Translations under genes and position numbers: made by a program | The notes under the pieces: generated by a model | Seen by the model: the letters and a program-made list of their open reading frames with translations, nothing else | The model's database searches: none | Told to the model about the DNA's origin: nothing | Source: Promethearchaeota archaeon | GTDB taxonomy: Archaea > Asgardarchaeota > Lokiarchaeia > Sigyniarchaeales > SOKP01 | NCBI GenBank assembly: GCA_011364925.1 | Contig: RDOA01000001.1 | Span: forward strand, 29,997 to 93,996 | DNA length: 64,000 bases | Reading direction: 5' to 3' | Shown: positions 11,075-19,782 of the stretch, one piece after another | How positions within the stretch are numbered: the first letter of the stretch is position 1 | How the letters are laid out: every line of letters begins with the position of its first letter

Positions 11075-12802
11075 CTATTTTTTTAGGTGGATAAAGTTAA
11101 ACCATCTTAACACCTCAATTTCAGGATTACTGAAGTGTTGGTATTCTTTCACTTCATTAAGAACTTTAATTAACTTATAAGCTTCGCTTAAATATTTCGT
11201 AAATTCAGAATTGTGGTCGATCAATTCCTCATCAAAACAATCATGCAATTCTGATGATACTATCGAATTGATATTTGGTTCGTTAATAAAATTTGAATCT
11301 TCAAATTGAAGATAGGTCCACTCACCTGAACAGATGTCAAAAGCATATTCACTTAGGAATAAATAACCATAATCTGCTACAAATTCAATCGTTTTACAGA
11401 TGAATTCAAACTCGATTTCAGTAAATAAGTAATGAAAATTGACGCGACACCAACCGGGTTTAAGTCCAAGCTTCCCTTCTTGCGTAATACATCGAAACCT
11501 TTGAGATTGTTCTTCAGTAATGTCAAGTAAAAGATGTCCATACGGTCCTGCACACATGCAGCCTGCTCGACTCTGAATTCCAAATAAATCGTTGAGTAAT
11601 TTTGTAATTAACTTGGGGTGTAAATACTTATCTTCATGCTTAATCATAAAAGATACGATAGAAATACGATTTTCTGGGTCTAGCGGTCCAAGAATTTTAA
11701 TCTTTGGATGTCTAGATAATCGATCCAAAGCTCTCGAAGTATATTCGAATTCTTTCGCTTCAATATTTTCAATCCCAACGGCATCTTTTAAATCGATAGC
11801 TAACGCGGCTTTAATGGTCTGTAATACGCCTGGAGTTCCGGCTTTTTCTCTTATTTCTATATCCTCGGAGTAATCTACCGTTGTCGGACTAACATAATCA
11901 ACAGTTCCTCCTCCAGCCGTTGTTGGAGATAATGCCTTTTTGTAAACCCGTTCGTTGAACACTAATATTCCCGACGATCCTGGGCCTCCAATGAACTTAT
12001 GCGGAGATATAAAAATCGCATCGAAAAATGAATTTAGGTCGTGATTCATGTCTATTTTAACATAGGGAGCGCTCGCAGCAAAATCAAAACAAACTAAACA
12101 ATTATATTTATGGAGAATGCGAGCAATTTTATACACAGGAGATTTTAATCCAGTTACATTAGATGCTGCAGAAAAAGAACCGATCTTTATTCTACCATTA
12201 TATTTAGGATCTGAAACTTGATGTTCCAAATCTACCAGATCAATATATCCTTCTGGAGTAAGTTTTATAGCAACAACCTCAGCGATCGCTTCACGCCACA
12301 TTATATCGTTGGAATGATGTTCGTATGGACCAATAAAAACCACTGGTTTCATTCTATTTAGTTCATTATTAAGTTTATTTAGGATATTTTGTTCTAAAAC
12401 ATTGTTTTTAACTGATTTATCCACTATCATCTTTAACAGTTCTTTCGTAGCTGGAGGGAGCCGTATACCTATAATTTCTTGGAATTTAACTATTGCTCCT
12501 GTTGCACCAGTACCTGTAGCTATGATGCGACAGTTCTCCTCTGCATTAAAAGCTTTCTTTATTATCATTTCTGCTTGGTTTAATATCGTAGTCATCTGCC
12601 GACCAGTTATATCGTCTTCTGTGTGGGTGTTTGCATATTCCCTTTGAACTTTTATTAAGAACTGCTCAATAAATTTTATAGATCTGCCAGACGCTGTGTA
12701 ATCAGCATAAAGTAAGAGCCGTTTTCCGTAAGGAGTTTGAAATGTAAAATTCTGACCAATTACCGCATCTCTTAATCTTTCAAATGTTAAAACAGATTCC
12801 AT
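11075..12802 (-). CDS. Class V aminotransferase / cysteine desulfurase-like PLP enzyme, long form
   Basis: The 575-residue protein has the class V aminotransferase fold: LLYADYTASGRS at the N-terminus, TGTGATGAI for phosphate binding, CLVCFDFAASAP with the PLP-ring Asp, and FISPHKFIGGPGS with the Schiff-base Lys near residue 268. It is about 150 residues longer than typical SufS or Csd enzymes. The late motif GCMCAGPYGHLL gives cysteines where desulfurases keep a catalytic Cys. The final 110 residues contain no recognised domain. It may be a cysteine desulfurase or selenocysteine-lyase-like enzyme; the precise reaction is not shown by the sequence. Its 3' end faces tldE with 33 bases between the stops. 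Confidence 0.8.
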   Translation of the reverse strand: MESVLTFERLRDAVIGQNFTFQTPYGKRLLLYADYTASGRSIKFIEQFLIKVQREYANTHTEDDITGRQMTTILNQAEMIIKKAFNAEENCRIIATGTGATGAIVKFQEIIGIRLPPATKELLKMIVDKSVKNNVLEQNILNKLNNELNRMKPVVFIGPYEHHSNDIMWREAIAEVVAIKLTPEGYIDLVDLEHQVSDPKYNGRIKIGSFSAASNVTGLKSPVYKIARILHKYNCLVCFDFAASAPYVKIDMNHDLNSFFDAIFISPHKFIGGPGSSGILVFNERVYKKALSPTTAGGGTVDYVSPTTVDYSEDIEIREKAGTPGVLQTIKAALAIDLKDAVGIENIEAKEFEYTSRALDRLSRHPKIKILGPLDPENRISIVSFMIKHEDKYLHPKLITKLLNDLFGIQSRAGCMCAGPYGHLLLDITEEQSQRFRCITQEGKLGLKPGWCRVNFHYLFTEIEFEFICKTIEFVADYGYLFLSEYAFDICSGEWTYLQFEDSNFINEPNINSIVSSELHDCFDEELIDHNSEFTKYLSEAYKLIKVLNEVKEYQHFSNPEIEVLRWFNFIHLKK

Positions 12803-12910
12803 TGTTTTACCTCTATATCTAAAGAGACATTTTAGTTATATCTCTAATTTAAATTAGGATAAAAATTTTGTTAAATAAATTTAATAAAACAAAGATTCAA
12901 TGAATAAAAT

Positions 12911-14155
12911 TTAGTCCTTTTTCTTAGATTCTACAATCACTTCTATTAGATTGTAGTCTCGACTTCCTAATCCTATTTCTTCAGCAGCTTTTAATTGAGT
13001 CTCCCAGTGCTTAGACTCTTTTCCATTAGGATTCAAATCTAATTCGTGTGTTATTGCGTCAAATCTTGGGATATAGGAAAGCCAATCAGTTGTTTTATCT
13101 TTTGAAAGGTTTTCTATATTCCCCAAAATTGAATGCGGATTCATCAAGGATAAGTGTATCAAATCTACTGCACATTGATCAATCGCAACCGGATCTTTTG
13201 AGGATAATATCCCAATATCGCTTACGAATGGCACATCAGAACCGCCCGTGCAATCACATTGCCATGTCACATCAACTACATAATTTAAATAATAAATTTT
13301 ATCACTTCCGTAATAATCTACTACGCCTGCGGCATTATCGACCATCTGAACGATAAATTCTTGTTGTGTTGACGATCCTGTATCAATCACATTGTTTTTA
13401 CAAACAGATTTGCACATATAACAATATCTACATTTTTCCTCGTCACGTTTCAATTTTCCATCTAAACCTACACTCAAAGCTTTCGTTGGACAGATTTTTA
13501 AGCAGACTTCGTAATCAGAAATGGGAGCATTAAAGTCAAATTCAAACTTCTTCCCTACATGTGCTTGAGCTTTTCCACCTTTACTCACGCATCCTATTCC
13601 TAGATTTTTTATAGCACCACCAAATCCCGCTCCAGCGTGTCCTTTAAAGTGAGTGGCTAAGACCATATGATCGAATTCTTTCAATCTTCCAGCCACTAAG
13701 ACCTCACTAAATCGCTTACCCGCAATGCTATGTTTTATAATATTTGTTCCTACGCTCCCATCAAGCATAAGAATTTCTGCCCCCATAGTATCCGTTGTGA
13801 ACCCATGTATCTTAGCAATCTCTAAATACTCTTCTTCTGTAGCCCTTCCACTATACTCGGTATGAGCTCCAGAAACCTCCTCAGGAACACCCCACCCACA
13901 CGACTCTGCAACATATGGTGTCCCTCCTAAATCTTTTATGTGATCACACAAAAATCTAATGTAGCTTGGTCGTAAGTATCGTACATTCTCTAAAGCACCA
14001 AAATGTGTTTTGATGACGACTTTTTCTCCACTTTTAACTTTACTACTAAAGCCAATTTTTTCGAGTGCTAAAGGGCCCTTGACTTTACTTAAACTTTCTT
14101 GATGATTATAGGTCCGTGCAGTAAAAAAATACACATCTGATTTCAAATCTCTCAC
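12911..14155 (-). CDS. DUF362 protein with C-terminal [4Fe-4S] ferredoxin region
   Basis: The 414-residue protein has a DUF362 domain (about residues 20-210 and continuing after the cluster): HFGALENVRYLRP, GAGFGGAIKNLGIGC and the later DPVAIDQCAVDLI are characteristic. Between them is a ferredoxin insert. The second cluster motif, CRYCYMCKSVC, is complete (C-x2-C-x2-C-x3-C), but the first is reduced to CLKICP, lacking its first two cysteines. A single [4Fe-4S] cluster is therefore more likely than two. DUF362 proteins are common in anaerobes and of unknown function. Divergent from the zinc-ribbon gene. Confidence 0.88.
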   Translation of the reverse strand: MRDLKSDVYFFTARTYNHQESLSKVKGPLALEKIGFSSKVKSGEKVVIKTHFGALENVRYLRPSYIRFLCDHIKDLGGTPYVAESCGWGVPEEVSGAHTEYSGRATEEEYLEIAKIHGFTTDTMGAEILMLDGSVGTNIIKHSIAGKRFSEVLVAGRLKEFDHMVLATHFKGHAGAGFGGAIKNLGIGCVSKGGKAQAHVGKKFEFDFNAPISDYEVCLKICPTKALSVGLDGKLKRDEEKCRYCYMCKSVCKNNVIDTGSSTQQEFIVQMVDNAAGVVDYYGSDKIYYLNYVVDVTWQCDCTGGSDVPFVSDIGILSSKDPVAIDQCAVDLIHLSLMNPHSILGNIENLSKDKTTDWLSYIPRFDAITHELDLNPNGKESKHWETQLKAAEEIGLGSRDYNLIEVIVESKKKD

Positions 14156-14310
14156 TGATTTTAAAATATAACTGCAATAAAATATTTTAATATCCTAATT
14201 TACCATTAAAAATAAATTTAAAGATTATATGATATACATTAATTATTTTAAATGTGTATAATTCTAATATAAATAGAAATTAGAAAAATTAACGAGTTAA
14301 TAGAAAAATA

Positions 14311-14541
14311 ATGTCACGTTGTCCTGAATGCGCAGGAAACATGAAATATAACCCCATCAATCGTCTTATGGTATGTAGTTCGTGTGGACTATCGTTGACT
14401 CGTAATGAGTTAGATCGTTATTGGTCTCGCATAAGAGATGAACGAGGATCAGATGCGGATGAGGTACAGAAAGCAAAAGATCGAAGAAAAGAATGGCTTG
14501 ATTGGTATAGTAAAAGTAAAGACGAAAAACAAAATTATTAG
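14311..14541 (+). CDS. Small zinc-ribbon protein
   Basis: A 76-residue protein with an N-terminal zinc ribbon: CPEC at residues 4-7 and CSSC about 15 residues later, both CxxC. The ribbon resembles those at the N-terminus of TFB or in TFS-like proteins. It is followed by a charged helical tail ending SKDEKQNY. It is too short for a general transcription factor and could be a nucleic-acid-binding or protein-binding adapter. It is preceded by an AT-rich promoter region and followed by the steroid-reductase gene 84 bases later. Real gene because both CxxC pairs and coding character are clear; function unknown. Confidence 0.7.
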   Translation: MSRCPECAGNMKYNPINRLMVCSSCGLSLTRNELDRYWSRIRDERGSDADEVQKAKDRRKEWLDWYSKSKDEKQNY

Positions 14542-14625
14542 TTGAATCCTTAATAAGACCAGCAAATCGTTCTTATAATATAGTTTAAATTCTTCTAAGA
14601 TGAGTTAGTTTTTCTCATAATTATA

Positions 14626-15405
14626 ATGGAATTGGGGATAATTGCTATGAATGAACTCGTAATTTTCAACTTTTTGATGTTATTCTTTGGTATTGTAGGA
14701 GTTGGTGTATTTATTCTTCTGTTTTTTGTGGCAGCTCCTTATGGACAACATATTAGGAAAGGGTGGGGACCAAATATTAACAATAAATTAGGTTGGTTTT
14801 TAATGGAAATCCCAACGATCGTAATTTTTCTTGTTTTATATCTTCTAGGAGACAGAAAAACCAGTATTACCTCTATACTCTTTCTAATTATTTGGATGAC
14901 ACATTATGGTCAGCGAACACTTATTTTTCCTTTATTAATCAGAGGAAAACAACCAATGCCATTAACAATTATAACTTTTGGGTTTGTTTTCAACGGTATT
15001 AATACTTATCTCCAAGCTCGGTGGATTTATACTTTGTCCACACCCTATCCTAATGAGTGGATTATTTCCCCTTTTTTTATAATTGGAGTTATTATTTTTA
15101 TCCTTGGATTTATCATCAACCTTCATTCAGATAATATTGTGAGAGAATTACGCAAACCGGGAGAAATTGAATATAAGATACCGTACGGGGGTATGTTCAG
15201 ATGGGTCAGTTGCCCAAGCTATTTAGGTGAGATTACTGAATGGGCAGGGTGGGCGATCTTAACGTGGTCCTTTCCAGGATTACTATTTGTAGCTTGGACA
15301 TTTGCTAATCTAGGCCCAAGAGCTCTCTCTCATCATAAATGGTATCTTAAAACGTTCCCAGATTATCCAAAAAATAGAAAAGCACTAATTCCTTTTATTT
15401 ATTGA
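14626..15405 (+). CDS. 3-oxo-5-alpha-steroid 4-dehydrogenase (SRD5A) family membrane protein
   Basis: The 259-residue polytopic protein matches the steroid 5-alpha-reductase family along its whole length. An N-terminal APYGQH element is followed by LGWFLMEIPT, MTHYGQRTLIFP, INLHSDNIVRELRKPGE, YKIPYGGMFRWVSCPSYLGEI and a C-terminal HHKWY...FPDYPKNRKALIPF. These are the NADPH and substrate motifs of SRD5A1/2-type enzymes, which reduce a carbon-carbon double bond next to a carbonyl in the membrane. Six or seven hydrophobic segments are visible. An alternative ATG at 14647 removes seven residues. The substrate in an archaeon is unknown: a polyprenyl chain, other enone lipid or imported steroid are options. 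Confidence 0.85.
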   Translation: MELGIIAMNELVIFNFLMLFFGIVGVGVFILLFFVAAPYGQHIRKGWGPNINNKLGWFLMEIPTIVIFLVLYLLGDRKTSITSILFLIIWMTHYGQRTLIFPLLIRGKQPMPLTIITFGFVFNGINTYLQARWIYTLSTPYPNEWIISPFFIIGVIIFILGFIINLHSDNIVRELRKPGEIEYKIPYGGMFRWVSCPSYLGEITEWAGWAILTWSFPGLLFVAWTFANLGPRALSHHKWYLKTFPDYPKNRKALIPFIY

Positions 15406-15420
15406 TTAAAACCCGACTAT

Positions 15421-16308
15421 ATGCATGATAGAGATAACGAAATGTTAATCAAATCATACATTCTTTGTTTATTTTCTTATTTAATCGCCCTATTTACAGC
15501 GTTTATTGTTTTATTAATGTTAGTTCTTTATCCTCCCTTATTGGCGTTATTGATTGCAGATTTATCGGCTACGTTAGTAATTTTTCTTATTGGAACTTTA
15601 TATAAAAATGCTAGCTTTTACGATCCTTACTGGAGCGTGTTTCCTATTTTTATAGCCTTATTTTGGATAATACGCTCTGGAGGACTAGCATTAAGTTTTA
15701 CTCGCCAACTAGTCGTACTTCTGTTGGTTTTTACTTGGTCTGTTAGACTAACATATAATTGGATTCGACAATGGAAAGGAATAAAGCACGAGGATTGGCG
15801 TTATTCAAATTTAAGATTTAAAAAAGGAAAAACGTTTTGGCTAGTAAATCTCACAGGCATTCATTTCATGCCAACAATATTGGTGTTTCTAGGATCGCTA
15901 TCTTTATATCCTTCATTAGGGACAACTGCTACTCCTTTTAATTTTATTGATATTATAGCCACATTAATCACTTTCAGTGCCATTGCGATAGAAACAATCG
16001 CAGATCAACAATTGAATAAATTCATTAAAACTCGACAAGACATAGAGCAGATCATACAGCGAGGGTTATGGAAATACTCAAGGCATCCTAATTATTTTGG
16101 TGAAATTCTATTTTGGTGTGGTTTATACTTATTTGCACTAGCATCTGATATTTCTTATTGGTGGATGATAATTGGACCTATCTGCGTAATTATCCTGTTT
16201 CTGGGGGTGAGTATACCTTTAATGGAAAGGAGAATGCTGAAAAGACCAGGTTATGCTTTGTATAAAAGTAAAGTATCTAAATTAATCCCATGGCCTTCAA
16301 GAGATTAA
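15421..16308 (+). CDS. DUF1295 / isoprenylcysteine-methyltransferase-fold membrane reductase
   Basis: The 295-residue polytopic membrane protein belongs to the DUF1295 family, related to steroid 5-alpha-reductases. Key features are FYDPYWSVFPIF, SVRLTYNWIRQW, an EDWRY element, and the C-terminal RGLWKYSRHPNYFGEILFWCG motif that binds nucleotide or SAM in this superfamily. About seven hydrophobic segments are visible. It starts 15 bases after the stop of the SRD5A homologue, so the two form an operon and probably act on the same kind of lipid. Its last four bases overlap the convergent SDR gene. Confidence 0.82.
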   Translation: MHDRDNEMLIKSYILCLFSYLIALFTAFIVLLMLVLYPPLLALLIADLSATLVIFLIGTLYKNASFYDPYWSVFPIFIALFWIIRSGGLALSFTRQLVVLLLVFTWSVRLTYNWIRQWKGIKHEDWRYSNLRFKKGKTFWLVNLTGIHFMPTILVFLGSLSLYPSLGTTATPFNFIDIIATLITFSAIAIETIADQQLNKFIKTRQDIEQIIQRGLWKYSRHPNYFGEILFWCGLYLFALASDISYWWMIIGPICVIILFLGVSIPLMERRMLKRPGYALYKSKVSKLIPWPSRD

Positions 16309-17309
16309 AGCTTTTTTTTTCTTTTCCTTCTATAGTCTTGGTAAAATTCCGATCGTCTTAAAAAGTACCATCGGAGTAACGGTTTTACAATCGGAACTAA
16401 ATACTTTTTAATTCCAATCCACTTATTAACTTCTTTATAGAAATCCTCCAAAGTGAAATTCTGAAATTTCAAAATGCTCTGAATATAGTTCGTTTCTTGG
16501 GCATCATAAAAGCCGCAATGAGAATGAATTTTTGAATAAGCTTCTTCGGGTAAAAATCCTCTTCCAAAACCCATAATTTCGTACATATCGTCTATATTAT
16601 CTCGATAAGACATTTGACATTGCTTTCCTCCTCCTAGGTTAAATGTTTTGTACCAGACATCTTTCGATTCAATAGCATTCACTAACGCTAATCCAACATC
16701 TTTGGCATGGATAGATTCTACGCTAGTTTCTAAAGCAATATAAAACATAACCCTTCTGAATTTTAAAACATCTGTTGACAAAACAAACGGAAGTCTAAAA
16801 ATGCAATACTCAAGTTTTGATTCCCTAATTAGGTTTTCAGCTTGTATTTTAGTGGAAGCGTATAAGTCCTTTGTGTTTTTATCAACAGGATCAGATAGTT
16901 TAATAATGGGATTTTTCCGACGATCACCATAAATAGCCACGGAGGAGGTAAAGATAAGTTTGGGAGGATTTTTCTGGTTTTCCATCGCCTTTATTACATT
17001 TTGAGTCCCTCCCACATTAGTAGACACAACAATCTCGGGATTTTTAAACGCTATATCGGGTAAAGCGGCTGCAACGTGGATTACAACATCTTTTTCATTA
17101 ACAGCCTTTTCAACTTCTTGATAATTCTGTAGTGTACCCCAAACAATTCTAACTTTGTCTAGATATCGTTTAAATAGCTTTCTATTCTTTTTAGATCCTC
17201 TAAGAAACAGACTTACTTCATATTCGTTTGTTCTTTTTAACAATTCTTTAAAAACGTCTTTACCAACTGTACCAGATGCTCCTGTTAATAAAATTTTTTT
17301 CTCTACCAT
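16305..17309 (-). CDS. Extended short-chain dehydrogenase (NAD-dependent epimerase / 3-beta-HSD-like)
   Basis: An extended SDR of about 334 residues: the Rossmann motif TGASGTVGKDV near the N-terminus, HVAAALPD, a TSSVAIYGDR strand and the catalytic YASTK (YxxxK). The closest well-known relatives are sugar-nucleotide epimerases and 3-beta-hydroxysteroid dehydrogenase/isomerases. ATG 17309 is preferred over ATG 17324, because a TATA-like TTTATAAAT overlaps the codon at 17324 and would place transcription initiation near 17309, giving a leaderless message. Its 3' end overlaps the DUF1295 gene by four bases on the opposite strand. The neighbourhood hints at a lipid or sterol-like substrate, but this is unproven. 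Confidence 0.8.
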   Translation of the reverse strand: MVEKKILLTGASGTVGKDVFKELLKRTNEYEVSLFLRGSKKNRKLFKRYLDKVRIVWGTLQNYQEVEKAVNEKDVVIHVAAALPDIAFKNPEIVVSTNVGGTQNVIKAMENQKNPPKLIFTSSVAIYGDRRKNPIIKLSDPVDKNTKDLYASTKIQAENLIRESKLEYCIFRLPFVLSTDVLKFRRVMFYIALETSVESIHAKDVGLALVNAIESKDVWYKTFNLGGGKQCQMSYRDNIDDMYEIMGFGRGFLPEEAYSKIHSHCGFYDAQETNYIQSILKFQNFTLEDFYKEVNKWIGIKKYLVPIVKPLLRWYFLRRSEFYQDYRRKRKKKL

Positions 17310-17408
17310 GGTACATTCAAACATTTATAAATTCAATTAGCTAAAAATATCCCTTAGGTAATTGAATATAAAGGATCATTAATAGTTATTACTATTTAAA
17401 AAAAGAAT

Positions 17409-18602
17409 TCAAGAGCCAAATTTTTTGTTAAAAATCTGAATTAGAAATTCTTCCAATTTAACAGCGGGGATGTCTAAAAGAGTAATTTCCAAGTGTCTTC
17501 CTCTTTCTGCTTCTTCGATTCTAACTGTTTTCGACGCAATTATCTTAAGTTGATTAAGCGTTCTGATGTATTTCCGAAAACTCATCTTTACATGAGGTTC
17601 TATTGAATAAGTTTCGCTAATTGTTTGATATTCTTCGAACGCTTCGTCAACTAATGTAAAAGGTTCATCCTTATTAATTAAAGCTCTAGCAATTCCAAAT
17701 AATGCTAAAAGTTCCTGATCGTTAAGTTGATCCACGATTTCTGCTCTAAACGTGGGATACACATCGTTTGAGGCCTCCCTAATGATGTCGGCATTAATTC
17801 TATCTAAACCTTCTTTATCGGCGTATAACCCACTCTTTCTTAAAATTTCGATTCCGTGTCGCATGTCTTGGTGATCTGTAACTATTTGACTGACCATACT
17901 TAGAATGTCATCGTCTACAACGTACTCTTTAAATGCTAGGTCTGCCCTATATTCTAAAATTTGTTTTGCCTCTTCGTACTTGTAAGGCTTTAGTTTAATT
18001 TTCTCGTTTATCCTACTTAATATTCGTTCGGTCTCGATTCTCATCCAATCTTTATTTCTAGAGATAAGGATTATAGAAAGTTTTGCGTTTTGATGTCCAT
18101 AAGTTTCGGCGATATCTAAAAAAGCTAAAATTTCGTCAGGTCTTAATAAGTGAACTTCGTCGATTACTAAGAGCATATAACTCTTTTCTCTGATTAACTG
18201 CTTAAGAATCAGTTTAAGGGCTTCATCATCTGAAAATCCTCGACCACTTCCATGAGTATGTTTAGCTAAAAGTTCACGGATTATCTTGCTCTTCGAGCGA
18301 AAGTTTATACAATTATAATATTCAGTAAACAAGTTAACATCTTTTTCTAGTGCTACATTTTTGAAGTTTTTCCCAAACCATCTAGCGGTGCAAGTTTTTC
18401 CAACTCCTCCTTGTCCTAAAATTAAGCAGTTAACCGAAGGTTGCTCTTCTTCGTCAAGGATCCTTCTAAAGTTGAAAATCAACTTATTTATTGCCTCATC
18501 ACGACAATATAAATTCTCGGGCACATAACTCATATCCAACGAGCTAGCGCTTTTGAATATTGACTTTTTCATGAAAGGTTTTCTAAAATCATTCTCATCC
18601 AT
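17409..18602 (-). CDS. Orc1/Cdc6-type replication initiator ATPase
   Basis: The 397-residue AAA+ protein fits archaeal Orc1/Cdc6. Walker A is GQGGVGKT (residues 63-70), Walker B is LLVIDEVHLL (Asp148, Glu149), sensor 1 is ILISRNKDW, the arginine-finger region is ILSRINEKI, and a sensor-2-like DMRHGIEILR follows. A C-terminal winged-helix domain (about 290-390) ends with an EITLLDI strand. The usual GDAR at sensor 2 is replaced by HQDMR and the Walker B has His where many have Asp, so it may be a divergent paralogue. It is preceded by TTAGGAG at good spacing. Other AAA+ ATPases of the same clade are possible but less likely. Confidence 0.78.
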   Translation of the reverse strand: MDENDFRKPFMKKSIFKSASSLDMSYVPENLYCRDEAINKLIFNFRRILDEEEQPSVNCLILGQGGVGKTCTARWFGKNFKNVALEKDVNLFTEYYNCINFRSKSKIIRELLAKHTHGSGRGFSDDEALKLILKQLIREKSYMLLVIDEVHLLRPDEILAFLDIAETYGHQNAKLSIILISRNKDWMRIETERILSRINEKIKLKPYKYEEAKQILEYRADLAFKEYVVDDDILSMVSQIVTDHQDMRHGIEILRKSGLYADKEGLDRINADIIREASNDVYPTFRAEIVDQLNDQELLALFGIARALINKDEPFTLVDEAFEEYQTISETYSIEPHVKMSFRKYIRTLNQLKIIASKTVRIEEAERGRHLEITLLDIPAVKLEEFLIQIFNKKFGS

Positions 18603-18660
18603 GATAGGCTGGCTCCTAATTGAAATTTTTAGTATTATATAAGTAATTATAGAACAAATT

Positions 18661-18672
18661 AAGTTTAAACTT
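18661..18672. repeat. 12-base perfect palindrome upstream of orc1/cdc6
   Basis: AAGTTTAAACTT is a perfect palindrome about 60 bases upstream of the initiator start. It lies just upstream of a TATA-like ATTATATAA (minus-strand promoter, about 18630-18645). It could be a regulatory site or part of an AT-rich unwinding region. No typical G-rich origin recognition box was recognised around it. Confidence 0.3.
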
Positions 18673-18751
18673 TCTTATACATTTAACTTTATTCTAGAAT
18701 GTTAATAGATTTATGACTTAAGATAATATATATAAATTTTCGATTAACAAC

Positions 18752-19681
18752 TTATTGAAGTTTGAACTCGTCATTATTTAATGGATGCATCTCAGAATAT
18801 GATTCTTTAATTTTAGTTATATCGTTCTTAGCATAGATACGGGTTGTGTTTGGAGAACTGTGTCCTAAGATGTCTTGCAATTCGCTTATATCCATTCCAG
18901 AACGTCTAAGGTGCGTAGCTCCAGTATGCCTGAACACGTGGGGCGTGATAATTTTAGAATCGGGGAAATCGCACTTTTCTTTGATTAATTTTATGTCTGC
19001 TTGAACCACACGAGGATTTAATTTCTGATTTCTTGTATTAACTAAAAGGTAATCTTCAGTACTATAAGATAATCGATCACTAAGATATTCATTAAAAAGA
19101 TGTAATGTGTTAAAGTCAACGGGAACTATTCTTTCTTTACTCCCTTTACCCCTTAATCTTATGTAGCCATTATCAAAATCGATGTCTTTGATTTGTATGT
19201 CGCATAACTCGCTTACTCGAGCCATCGTAGAGTAAAGTAACCGTACAATCAAATAGTATCTCTGGCTTTTTTTAGAGTTGAATAGTTTCTTGTCCTTTAG
19301 CTTATTAAATATTACTTCAATATCAGAAACATCAAGAAATTTTGGTAGACTCTCTTCTATTTTGATTTTAGGAGATTTAATCGTAGTCATTGGATTTTTC
19401 GATATAAATTCATTTAACGTTAAAAACTTGAAAAAAGACCTCAATGAAGCAATTTTTCTACTAATCCCTTTCTTCGTATAATTTAAATCCTTAAGTTGTT
19501 TTAAAAAAAACCTGATCCGTTGTCTAAGCATAGGCGATTCAAGGCTCAAATCTCCCACAAGGTTGATGAATTTTTCAAGGTCGTATCGATACGCTTTTAT
19601 TGTCGAAGGGGCACATCCTTCCTCCACCTCCTTTGATATTAAAAAGTCATCGATGAAATCAGAAACCTTATAATCTACCAT
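18752..19681 (-). CDS. xerA: Tyrosine recombinase, XerA/XerC/D-like
   Basis: The 309-residue protein has the two-domain Xer architecture: an N-terminal SAM-like core-binding domain (1-100) and a catalytic domain with Arg155 (TMARVSEL), His248, Arg251 (HVFRH), His274 (LGHSS) and Tyr283 (RIYAK). Archaeal XerA resolves chromosome dimers at a dif site. Location beside the initiator gene, standard length and lack of phage-like neighbours favour a host XerA over an element integrase. An inverted repeat (19703-19726) lies in its promoter region. Confidence 0.88.
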   Translation of the reverse strand: MVDYKVSDFIDDFLISKEVEEGCAPSTIKAYRYDLEKFINLVGDLSLESPMLRQRIRFFLKQLKDLNYTKKGISRKIASLRSFFKFLTLNEFISKNPMTTIKSPKIKIEESLPKFLDVSDIEVIFNKLKDKKLFNSKKSQRYYLIVRLLYSTMARVSELCDIQIKDIDFDNGYIRLRGKGSKERIVPVDFNTLHLFNEYLSDRLSYSTEDYLLVNTRNQKLNPRVVQADIKLIKEKCDFPDSKIITPHVFRHTGATHLRRSGMDISELQDILGHSSPNTTRIYAKNDITKIKESYSEMHPLNNDEFKLQ

Positions 19682-19702
19682 AATAGAAAAAATAACATCG
19701 TG

Positions 19703-19726
19703 ATATTACATAATAGAGTGTAATAT
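19703..19726. repeat. Inverted repeat in xerA promoter
   Basis: ATATTAC (19703-19709) and GTAATAT (19720-19726) form perfect 7-base arms with a 10-base spacer, 22 bases upstream of the xerA start. It may be an autoregulatory site. A dif site would be expected to have about 11-base arms and a 6-base centre, so it does not fit that well. Confidence 0.35.
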
Positions 19727-19782
19727 GCAGATGATACTGGAAATATTTTTAAAAATTATAGGGGATATTCCTTGTGAGGATT

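Noticed and set aside
18752-19681. Tyrosine recombinase as the integrase of a mobile element
   Set aside because: Length, motifs and position beside orc1/cdc6 fit XerA. No direct repeats, tRNA attachment site or phage or plasmid genes lie next to it.
19703-19726. Inverted repeat as a dif site
   Set aside because: Arms are 7 bases with a 10-base centre, unlike the usual 11-6-11 layout, and it lies in the xerA promoter, where an operator is simpler.
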